DNA of 64,000 nucleotides, from the NCBI GenBank assembly GCA_000708835.1, contig DF236978.1:280264-344263 (forward strand), written 5' to 3'. The position numbers and the translations under genes were made by a program. The stretch is from Klebsormidium nitens (Eukaryota; Streptophyta; Klebsormidiophyceae; Klebsormidiales; Klebsormidiaceae). Below, in pieces: positions 40,312 through 52,300 of the stretch; within the stretch, counting starts at the first letter, position 1; the number at the start of each line of letters is the position of its first letter. Under the pieces are notes generated by a model. It ran no database searches and was not told where the DNA came from. It saw only the letters and a program-made list of their open reading frames with translations.

Positions 40312-43300
40312 CTACTCAAAGTCGAAACTAGCCAAGTAAGCCAGCCTGTAGGGCGACGTCGACTTTCCAAACTCCGTCGTCCACACGGGCAACTCGTCCA
40401 ACACCGCTTGCAGGTGTGGTGTCGTGACGTCAAAATCCGTTCGGAGCTTCAGAAGAGGACGCCCCTCCGTGTGATATGCCCCGCCCGCATCCGAGTTCAA
40501 TCTCTCCACGTGCGCGTCTGCAAGGGAGAATCGAGCAGTCAGGAGAACTGTTCGAGTCCATCCGTCGGCGTGCTCAAAGATTCGAGTGTAAGTTTTAGCG
40601 GAAGTCTTGGAAATTTGTCATCCAATTCAACCACCATCCTGATTTGAAGAGAACTTTCCCTCCAAGCATCCGGTCAATCGCGCAGGTGAGTGATGGGGAC
40701 TCTCAGCGATTCATCCTGCGATGTTTTTGGAGCCATCATGATAAATTCCAGGATTCTAGGCGAGGCTCACCGGGGTGTATTCGCAGCTTCATGACGAAGT
40801 CGTCCGCGGGCCCCGACCCCGCCGCAAACTGCACGATGTGCCACCCCGCCTTGCTGTCGCTCGCCACCGGATCGACCGTCATGGGAACCAGCACCTTAGC
40901 GGAGCTGCGGTCTAAGCGGCCGTCACCTGTTAAGTGAGCTTTCGGTTTTCATAATGTTTTAACTTCAGGGAATTTCTTTGACTAAGAAGGAAACGCGCTG
41001 CGAGTTCACAGAAATTCAAACTCCTGGGACCAGCACCGGAGCTGCGGTCCCAGCGGCCGTCACCTGAAACGGAGCACCACTTCTTAGGGTTTTCGGTTGT
41101 AAGGAAACTGCTTTACGAGTTTTTGAAAACAACAAGTGTCTTTCGCTGGTACCGCCCTAAGGATCAGCACCTTGGTGGACGCGGTCTAGGTGGCCGTCAA
41201 CTGAAGGAACTGACTGGCATTACATGCCTTCGGTGCTGAGATTCTTTCAAGCAAGCAGATGGATCCGTCCGATCACTTTCTTGACAGCCAGCAAACTTGA
41301 CGGGGCTCAGGACAGTTGGCCAATCCCGGAAGAAAACCGTAGTAAATCCGTTATGTGAGCGGAGGTTCGAGGAGTCTCATGAGACCAATCGTAGCAGCAG
41401 TTATCGTCGGCATGCTAGCTCAAACTTCCGGCCCCGGCATTTAAACGCGACGGTCCGAAATCCAAGTTGAGAACAATGCCTCGAATTCTGGATCAAACCT
41501 GCGCTCACCACCCCGAAAGCGCAAAAGTGCACAAAGCCAACCCGCAACCCCGCACCCCAATGGCCAAAGCTCACTTCCCTCACCTCGCACCTCAACTCCT
41601 CACCTCGCACAGGCAGATCTTGAATCGAGAACTCTCTACAACCAAACCCTCAGACGCTCTTACCCGTCACGCTGCTGATCGCAAAGTCCTGCACCCCCCT
41701 CGGGCCCCGAAAGTCATCTCAGTGCTATCAAGCAACAATTTCATTCCAGAGCCAGATCCTAGTACTAACTGCACAACTCCTGAACCCCACATCTCGCAGT
41801 AAATCATTAACAAGAAAGTTAAACGCCAAACCCCTCAAATCATTCTCACCCGTCACGCTGCTGATCGAAAAGCCCTGCACCCGCCGCACGTCGATCCCCA
41901 GGGCCCACCGCCGCGAGCCGCCCGCGTGCATCCCGACGTCGATCTCTTTCACCCCCGTCTCTAGTTCGTGGGCGACGTGGTGGTCGAAAAGCAGGGCGAA
42001 GGACGGCGCCTCGGTCTTCACGCCCGGGGGAGGGGGCACGGCGTCGACTGTGCGTGCGCCGTAACCGACCTGCGGAAGGAGTTGGCGGTCAACAGAGCGG
42101 CAAACAGATTGCGAACATTGGGTGTCAAGCAGGCTTCGCTGGTCGAACAACAGGAGAAAGGACGGCGCCTGGAGTTGAAAGACCGAGGGAGAAGGGAAGG
42201 GGTCGATTGTGCGAGCGCCGTTACCGACCTGTCAACTCAGTAAAGTCGCAGAGTGGATGATACGGCTTGTGATTGATCTTAGAATCTGCACTTCCAGCAC
42301 CAAACCTGTAAGGCAAACTGTGTCATAAGAACTCAACGTTACGCAAGATTTCCAGTTTCCATGCATATTCGCCCCAGTGCAGACGTCCATCCTGTAGAAA
42401 CAATTCCGAACTCGATCCGTTTCTGGCATCGAGCCACGTGTCCTCACCTCATAGGTCACGAAGTCAGGCCCGCTGCCCCTCGAGACGTTGAACCTTGCAC
42501 CGAGTCCCGCCACCAAACCCTCAACGGATCTTCCGGGCGCGAGTGACGACAGCGAGATATATGACTGTTGTGCTGACGTGTCGTACACGTGGACGAGATT
42601 GATTGGCAGGGCGGCTTCGGCGGTGAACGGCGGGAAGACGTCCCACGTGACCAGGCCAGCGGCGATTGAGGAGACAGCCAGGAAGAAGGCGGCGATCGTA
42701 AAGGAGCTCTCTGCAGACGGGGATTGGAAGCGTTGGTTCTTGGATCGGAAGGTCAAAGCGGAAGCGATTTTTGCTTCTGGGATATCCTAGGGTGACGGAG
42801 GATTGGCGGGGAGACGATGGTGAGGGATCAACGGGGAACGGCTAACCCTGAAAAGCTTAGGTCTGTGTCAAGCGGTGAACACTGGGCTCCAATAATCATT
42901 TCTATCGATTGGAGGGTTTCCATGGGCCGCCTAGGCTGAGCTGTGTAGGGAAGATTCAGTGATCTGTGGCGAAAGGTGACGCACTTTTTTGCCCTCCTTG
43001 TCGAACAAGAAGGACGGCAAGGGGTGAGAGCCAGAGAAGAAGGTAACAAATGCATGGACTATTTTGAGCAGGGCCAGAAAGCAGCTTCAAGTCGAATTCC
43101 CCGAGCTCCCGCATCCAACCCCGTGCGCAAGCTGATCATCTGACCAGGGCATTGCTATAGAGTTCCCTGGTTTAGGGCGGGAAAGGAGACGAAGCGGGAC
43201 AATGGGGGCGAAACGAAACATTGATGGACCTCTAGTTCAAATAGGATAGTTCTAGGCAGGATATTATCACGGCCCAGCCGGGTCGGGTTAGTGTGACGGT

Positions 43301-46300
43301 GAGGGTGGGTACGGGTGCGGAGCGGGTACATTTTGTCGGTTTAAGTTTTTCCTTTTGCTGTCCCGGGGAACTGTTACGATTCTACCTAGAAACTATCGTA
43401 CCTGAAAGTATTGGACTTATACAACCAAGCTTACGCTCTTATTTCAGCGAGCTGAGCTGGTCTTCAAGCGACTTACTCAGGCCCTTGCTGTGAGCATATG
43501 GCAGGAAGTATGACGTGGCCAGCAGCGCGAAGACGGCAACTAGTATGGAAATCACGACTTCTAGGAGGTAAACCGGGGAGGCACCCGGGGATCTGCAACG
43601 GAGCACTTCTGATCAGTCCCGCACTCGCCGTTTGCTCTGAAGGCGTGCCTCGATCAGCAGATCCGCCTTGGAAGCCTCATGCGCTCAACGTAATGCCACA
43701 AAATCCTCTGCAAATGACACGCTTGCCACAATAAAGACAAGCCTATTTATCTTTATAGGCTTGTCAGAAGGGACTAATCTTTGCAATATGTGTTATGTCT
43801 TGATCAAGCAAAGAGACGGTCAACAACAGGTTCCGCCGGGCAAAGCCATCTGAGGTCGAATTTCTTTCTAAAGAAGTCGAGGACTACAGGGGTTGCACCC
43901 CGCCAAAATGGTCGCTTACTTATCGAAGCGCCCCGCTGACGAATTCATGACGTCAGTCAGGCCGATTGCCGCAGTGGCCGTGAGCGACGCGGCGAGTGCT
44001 GTGGCGGCGAAGCCGGGGGTCGACAGCAGCGAGGCCTCCATGCGGACCTTCGGACGCACAGTGCCTGCGTACGAAACAGTCCGAACCGGGCATGAACACG
44101 CAAATACAGCCCTTAACCGCGCGCTGTTCGAGGAAGGTAACAATCATAGCCCCGGAAACTGTTTCTCTGCATTATGCTCATATCAAAAATCTCTAGGATA
44201 CTCAAAAGCAAGCACTGTTTTTTACGGATTATTTAAATCCACTGCACAGCTGACGGTGCGTGTGTCTGCGGACAAGTGTGCATCAGCGAAGGCATCGTGT
44301 TAGGGTACTTACAAGCAGCTCAATCCTGCAAACCGTAGCCTTAAAGCTCCGAGCAACATCCAAAGCGGTTGCGCTTTCGATGTTTGAAACTTACAAAGCA
44401 CAGCTGCCCGACAAAAAGGAGGGTGCGACATTTGATAATTTCCCCTTTCAAACTCTCCGTTAAAGCAAAGAAGAGCGACAAGGCAGAGCGCTCAAAACCT
44501 GCAAGGCGTTTGCGTGGGAGGTGGGCTTGACTGGAATTACTAGCCGGCTACTGTTTGATTGGTAACCCCTTTTGTCTGGACTTTAGACAGTCAGCAGACC
44601 GTCGGTTTTCAATTGCCCGTCGATACAAGCATACAAACCGAGATTGCGACGTGAAGAAGGCCGGATGTTGGGATGTAGAGATTTGGATTATCAGCAATCA
44701 ATCAACCAGGAGAGTGGGCCCCAAACTCGACTCACAAGCGAGTGTTCCGGCCAGCGCCCACAGCAGCGGGATGTACGCGCTTCCTACACCGGCCCTTGTC
44801 ATCACAACCAGTAACGCGAACCACTGCAAAAGGCTGGCGCGGAATAAGACGCTCTCCACCGATCTGCGGGAGAAACGTCACACGTTTGTCGGGTGAACAA
44901 CGACGGGTTTGCAGACGTAGCTGCGTATGGCAGGGCGATGAGTTTGGAAGGCAAGTCTTTTCAAATGCTCCGTTTGTAACAAACACCCTGTCGGAGGACA
45001 GTTTGCCAAGAAGTATACAGTAAGTCCTTTGTATGACGCGGAGCTTCTGCCCCAGGGTCTCATGAAACAAGAGTTGCCCATTCTACTTACAACCCGAAAG
45101 AACAGAACAGTGCAAAGGCGGGCCTGAGTCTCCTCTTCAAGGTGCAGATCTACGAGCCCTGGCTACCCCTCCTCAACAATACGGCATAGTTTCTACATCG
45201 CAGGCCCTTCGAAAAAGGAATACTCACATACTTGGCGTCTTCGCCAACACCTTCCTCAACGCAGCTGCTCCTAAACCCTGGACTCCAATCGCCCCCGCTA
45301 GCGCCGCTCCCCCATAAAGCGGAACCACCAGCCATGGCCGCGCATACGCAGGGTTTGGCCAGGGTTTACTAACCGCTAACAGGTAAGCCCGGGAACCCGC
45401 CATAACCAGGCCCCCGACGAGGGTTAGGGCCTGGGTTAGGAACGCGGTTAGGGGGACGAGGAAGAAGTGTGCTCGGGGAATGGTAACCCGGGCGTATGCG
45501 GGGCCCTTTTGGCTCGGGAAGATGGTCGGGAGGAGAACTAGGACGGGGAGAATGGCGGAGAGGGTGAGGTAGCTGGACGCGGCTTGGGCGAAGGGGTAGC
45601 TGATCAGCTTCAGGCCCTGCAAGAGTGGAGAGAATCTGCTTGAGACTTGTTGGACGGGCGATCGATCTACAGGTTCGTGTGAGAGTGTATCTGATTCGCT
45701 GTCCGTAGGTCTGGTCCTTCCAATCTAATCTGCAATTTAAGCCGGTCATCTCTCAAAGTCTTATTGACAAAGGCCGACGAGGTGACGACTCTTTCAAGAG
45801 GAAGGACTGTCTGAGAAGTAGTTCGAAGAGTGGACGCATCAGGACCGCCACTTCCTTAATCCAGCTGAGATGCAGACGTAGGCTGAAACAAAGTCCTGCG
45901 GAAGAGCCGCTTCGGTGGCTAGAAAGTTCGTCATCAAACAAATCCAGACTACGCCACCTTTGACGTTTTTGTGCTTGAAATGGATCTCATTGAAAGGCAA
46001 CGCCTCGGTATACCCATCCTCCCTGTTTTGGATCCAAGTCAAGTCCCACAAGGGATAATATACCTCCTCATTAGCGGATCAAGTCGAGCGACGTAAGCGC
46101 GCGGCAATCGTTTTGACAGAGGGCCACTCCATACCAAACTAATGTTCTTAGCGTCAAGGCAGCAAGAGCTTTCTATATCGGCCACAAGACCGGGGTGCCA
46201 AAAAGAGAGTCAAAGTTCACTACCAGCCTCACTGTTCAAGAGCTTTAGGAGAGCCAGAATCCTTGTTTCAAGGTTGTGAAGCGAGATTGAGAGCTGGATT

Positions 46301-49300
46301 TAGGGAAGCCAAAATCTTGTGCGTACGTTGAAGCCTGCTCTGGTTCAAGCATCCGTTACTAAGAAGAGCAGGATGACATTTGGTGGCGTCGGGGGAACTG
46401 ATGCAGCTGGTTTCCCTGAAACCAAAACCGTTTCACTCATTGCCTCCTTTGAAGAAAGGAGAAAACATATAAGGTGACGAATTCACTCGTCAGTACGTGG
46501 ACCCATCTTCAGAACCTGAAAACCCTCATTGATTCTGTGCACTACGGGGCCCTCTAAGCAGGTTATGTAGGCTTTGCACGGTTTAAGCGCCAACGTATAT
46601 GTAAGCAAGACGGCTTCGGAAAACTTGACAATGGAAGACTCTGGCTCCTTCAACGAGCACCAGAGGTCCGGTCGTCTTAGCCGCTTCACGAATCTAAGCG
46701 GAACTCTGCATTTCGGAACGGGGGTATACTGATGCTGGCCGTCCGGTTAGTCATAGTCGGACGACATCCTACGGAAAGTATGCGATCAAGTGGCTTTCGG
46801 GCTTCTCAACTGATGGACCCCTTGGGCGGGCACTTCTGCCGATTACTCGGAACTATAATGTCTTAGAATATGCTGACCTGACACGTGGGCAAACACAAAC
46901 ACCTTTTCGAAATGACATCGGTTTTTGCTCCCGAATGTTGGCCAGATTGCAACATAGCAACCCCACACCACGCAGCATATGGCACCAAGTATACGGAGAG
47001 ACTCAGTCAACCAGTTAAACGGGGACGAGAAGCGGAAGGTACAAAAGAAGCACGTGAAGGTGGGACGATGCAAGTGAAAACATTCAAAGGCTCCTTTGAC
47101 CGCATACCTTGCACCTTCTACCACTTATCAGCTGAGTCGGTTGGCTTCTCAACCTCATTACTTATCGCGCTAAGCGGCGTCAGCCGGTGCATCCACGTCC
47201 TGACACTCTACTCTGAGCGCCAGTCGCACCTCCTCATCGCCTTCACAAGACTCTCAAAATCACAGGCAGGCCAGGTGGCTTGAAAGGCCGCAATTACACA
47301 CAGACATCATTACCAGAGTGCTCTCAAGCAGCTTAAACAAAAGATATCGTCGATGAAATTTAACAAACCGCTTAATAAGGATGTGCAAGGATGTGCAACT
47401 GGAAATACTGGTTTGACAAAGCACGTTTGAGCACGTGCCCTCACTGTTCGGTGACTCGACAATAATAGAATTTTCAGGCAGATCTGCGGAGGCCAAACTA
47501 CTACCAGGCAGAGTAACAGAAAAATGAGGACACAGGCGACCAGAGCCTTTCGACCGAGTCACTGGAGGCAGTATGTGAACCCAAGTCGCGTCAAAACGAA
47601 GCTTAGCAGGACGTTGCAAGGCATAATCTGGACGCTTCAAGGCCCAGAAATCCAGCCCTTGTCTTCAAGGTAAGAGTAGAGCCATGTTAGTAAGCGGCGC
47701 TTTACGCAAGCAATCGAGACCAGTTTCTCGGGTTGACTGCCAATGAAGGAGCATACGTAAGTACTTATAGAAGCTTTACTATCATCAGCATCGACCTTTT
47801 TGCAAGGGTCGGCGACCTAAAGTCTTTGGCTTCCCTTCAAAGAGGCCAGAGCTTGGCTCGTCCTTGCTACTAGAGGGCATGAAAGATCCTGGCTTTCAGC
47901 TCACGTAGTATTGTGCCTTCCGCCTTGCTAGCAAAATTCACTTGTCTTACATTCTTCCGGGACATGAATGCAGCATCTGGAACGTGGCAAGTGCAGAATC
48001 GGCTCTGCAGAGTGCCGAGAAAGACTCCTCCCTGCCGCAACTTACGGAGGTTTCCTAGAAATGCACTTGATTCCGACCGCAACGAATCCGAATAAGTCCA
48101 AGAAGGTCTTGCCTGAATTACGCACACAATGATTTTGAGAGACCTACGGACAGCGGAAAAGACCAGCATTGGAGAATGTGCCGTTGATTGGATTCTCGAA
48201 CGTGATTTGAACTTCGTTTCGACAGACTCGCAAAGAGGCAACGAGGACAGCAAGAAGACTCAACGAAGAAGCGCATACGTAGCTTTCGGGTACTCTGCAG
48301 GCCACTAGCAGAAGCTGAAAACCACGTTCAATTGTAACTTGCGCCGAGGCGACAATTCGTTCGTCCTGTTTAGTCCACTGCATCTTTCAACGTCGTTGCA
48401 TCTTTCAATTCGTAATTCGCTGAAAGCCACGCGGTCTTATACGAATCTTATGATACCGTGTGCAGATGTCAAACCTTGGGCAGAAGCAAAGGAGCGGTCA
48501 GGCTCTAGAAAAAAACGTCACGGCTGACATCGGGTGCAAGAAATGTTTACAATGCTTAGCACGGTGGAAGAACAGCATCAGCGGACGTGCTAGGACCCTT
48601 CTGGCTTGTTTGCTTTGCGCACCAGCTTCTGCTCCTCTTAGCTGCTCTAACGGTCCACATAGATCAGTCAAGAGCCGGACGCAGATGATGGAGACAGCAG
48701 ACAGATCTTTTGAAAAAGCTTTCTGCTTGAAGGAACCATCCACTCGAAAAAAAAGAACAGCGTACTACTTCGATGCACGAAGTGTCACCTGTTACTAAAT
48801 ATTGAAATCGGCACGGAACCAGCGCCATATGTTACGGGATTTACACCCTGACTGGCATATTGCCACGCTCGAGACCAATCCGATGAAGGCCAGGATTGCG
48901 ACCACCTCTCAGGAAAATGCTTCACGGAAATTTTGAAGAGCAACTTAGATGTGGCGCACTGCACCAGAGTCCCACGAGATCGTGGAACGAGAATCACGTC
49001 AACAAAGTCAGCGAGCGTCCGAAGCACGCGGTGGGCTGAATAGGGGTGCACCCAATGCAACTGGTGCCGACTTGAGTTGCTTTCGAGAACCTTCGGGGTG
49101 AGGAAGCGCAGCATCGCTCCGCATTGAATCACGACCAATGACGACCTTGGCTGTCAAGGATAGAGGCCAAGATATTTCATGCCATCATTGCCACCGATCA
49201 TCCAGAGACAGCACAATGAACGCACTTGCGAGTATAATAGATTCTAAGAAAGCTGCTCGACTTGAGTAAGCCACAACTAGGCAGAATGAGGAGCTTGCTA

Positions 49301-52300
49301 CTTGTAGCATAAGTACAGGTAGCAGAGTCACGTGCGCAAGTCGAGCGCACGTCGGAGTATTCTGGGAGGAGACTACTGTTTGTATTGTAACGGTGTGGAT
49401 ACAGGAAACAAGGAGGGAAACTTTCTTTTTCCCTCCTTCCGGGGATGTTTAAGGCCAGGACAAAAGGAGCAGAGCAGAAGAGATATGGGAAGCTGACACG
49501 ATAAATGAATTCATGAGCCCCAAAGTTCTCGAGACCTCCCTTCACGCCTCACTGTTTCATGTCGGGTCGTAAGATGTCCGGGAAACTCACACTGGCAGCA
49601 TCAGGGTGAATCTGGATCCAACCGAGGCTGGCTTTCTGAGCGTGCCAAGCGTAGACCATCTTAGCTGCAAGCAGAAGCACTAACTATGGAACTACGATCA
49701 CGCAACAACGGGTTCTCGCTTCATTTAGGTGCTGGTCGAAAAGGTCATTATGCATTCTTCTACTGGGTATCTTTTGATTAAGCTTTGAAAATGCAAACGG
49801 ATTGGTCTGAACTCTGAAAGGGCGACTGACTTCCACTCCCACTGGGAGGGGTCAGAGATGTGTACGTCGTAATTGAAGTCTGCCCTCAACAAGACTGCCG
49901 GATCGTGATCACCCTGTCCCATTTAACTGCAGTTGTGCTTGCAGAAGAGGGCCTGACCATCATCTTTGAGCAAAGCTACGAAAATGAATGACCAGCTTGT
50001 AATCCTCGTCAGACCACAATCTCCGTCCCATGAATCTTAGTTGCCACTGGAAAGTCCACAAAAGAGTCAGAGCGTCTCAGATTCACATCTAAAAGCGAAT
50101 CACGCTCGCCTTTTGTAGAGGAACTAATCTGTAGAACTAGAACCGAAATCATGCTGGCTTCAGATTACAATCTGCCCCTGGCCATTTTACAGCAAGCCAG
50201 TAAGGCTGTAATTGCTTCATAGCCGTCCAAGATCGCCACGTCACGGTTTATTGATCGGAATGCCCAGGTTCCTAAGGTCTTGCAATGGCATTCAGGTAAC
50301 ATTCAACAGCATCGCTACCAAGCCTAGCCAAACGAGGATGCAACGATCAGAAAGAAAATTAAGACGATCCGGACCCAAATCGTTAAGACCGTAGACAACC
50401 GCATCTTGTGCATTGAGAGGCCTCTTCAGCTCCTCCATTTCTGACGTACGGTGCAACAAGAAAGCAGCGGTCCGACAACCTTGCAGGATCATTGGCCGTT
50501 GTAAAAGCCAACTCTCTCATCCTTGCCGCTTTCTTGGAGCTTCTGACAAAAGGCAGCCGTGGGCAGTGAACGCAGTCTATCTGGATTCTTTTCCATGCAA
50601 CGCACATTTGTGGTAAGCACCAGCAAATATGGCACAGCGTCAGGACGAATTCAGCAACGTCTGGCTCCGTCTATCAAAGCCAGTCCTGAAGCTTAGGTCT
50701 TCCTCGCTGCAGATGAGCTTACTGTGGCGTGCGTTTGAGTTCTCGCAATGCAAGCTCCATACATTAAATATCAAGCAAGTCATAAGCAGGACTATCAACG
50801 GGGCACTGGACACTGCCTCACCGGGCTTGAGAATCGGATCTTGTGCGGCACAAAAGTCTCTCTTGAACAATCGTAGAATTAGAGGCGCTAGGAGTTGACT
50901 TTACCCTGGTGGTCTTGTGAAATCGCGAGATTATGGATTCGTTTCCGCTGCTCAACCAAAGGCTTACGAACAAAAATGGACAGAAACGGAGACGTGATCG
51001 TGCAAGAGAACGTGGGGGCTCAAACGGGGGCTTATCACCTATTGTCAGAAATAACCGCTCCTTGCCAAAATGTTCAATGAAAGCGCTGCCAACGCGAGTA
51101 CTTCGTCAAACTTTGAGTCGAATTAGATTGATGCTTGATAATCTTCCAGGAGTGGGTCTTCCTGAAAAGACTGCTAGGCAGGGGTATCATTCCGGCCTCA
51201 AAAAAGTCCCACATCAGATGCGGCTCGACCAATCGACTTCAATCAAAACCTCGCATGGCCGCTAGGAGGCTTGGTGATATACCGCAGCGCTTGATTTGAA
51301 GGAACAGGGAGAGTGAAAGTGCCGTCGGGACCCATTGCTTTCAATGCTTCATTCGCCCTCCTTGCTGATTGCTAATACCCGCAGACATCACCAGGCATGG
51401 AATCCAAAAGTAGAAGCTCATTCTTGAGGACTCGGTCAAGGTTTCTTGTCCTCGAAGGAAAGTTGCTGTGGTCCGAGGCGTTACTAGGGAGCTGCCGAGC
51501 GAGCACGCTGTTGCATCCAACTAAACAGCATAATTCGAAAAGCAACGCCCTTCAGCGGATGTACCTGGTTTGTAAAAGCCTTTGGTCTAGCGAGAAGGCA
51601 CACTGTCGCTTAGTGCTGGGGTTTTGCCCATGCCAATCTAGAGGTGGAGGAGCGAAGTGGAGAATCGGAGACGACAGCTGCGTAGCACCCTTTCCCAATT
51701 CTCAGTCCAGCATTCCTGTTCTGTCTTGTGGCGCAGCATACTTTCACACTGGCAGCTTCAGGAAGTAGTTTGCATGGCTTCCGTTTGACGCGCCACGCAT
51801 TGACCATCTTTGCTGCCGAGCGGACTCTTTAGGCAAAAAGAATGACCATGGAAGAACAGTCACACGTGACACGACCTCTTGCCGCATTTGAGTGGTGAGT
51901 AAAGAATAATCGGCCGTTCTTGCCTTCATGTATCTAAAAGTTCCTCAGAAAAGGTTTGGATTGGTTTGAGTGCCGACAGGGCGACTGACTTTCGCCCCCA
52001 GCTGGTTGGAATCAGAGATGGGTATGGAAAAGTTGAAGACTTGCTTCGGATTGCCGGGTCGTGACCATCCTTGGATAGTGAAACCGCGCGTTCTAGCACA
52101 AGACGCGAAAAACAGCTAGCACACAGCTCGAAACCATCAATTAATGAAGCATATGGGTTTCCGTGCACTCTTTATGCTTCGCCCGAAGCTGGAGTTCAAA
52201 AGACGAGAAGCCGACTCAGAAAGCATTGTCGAAAGAACGTCTAATCTTCAGGAAGGTTTTTTTTAGGAAACCAAGATCCGAAGCGCACAGCCAGCTAAGC

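Noticed and set aside
49730-49935. Minus-strand segment reading GDHDPAVLLRADF...WEWK as an exon
   Set aside because: It has AG and GT borders, but its phase does not join to the candidate exon at 49659 and it resembles no part of the M28/ERMP1 family.
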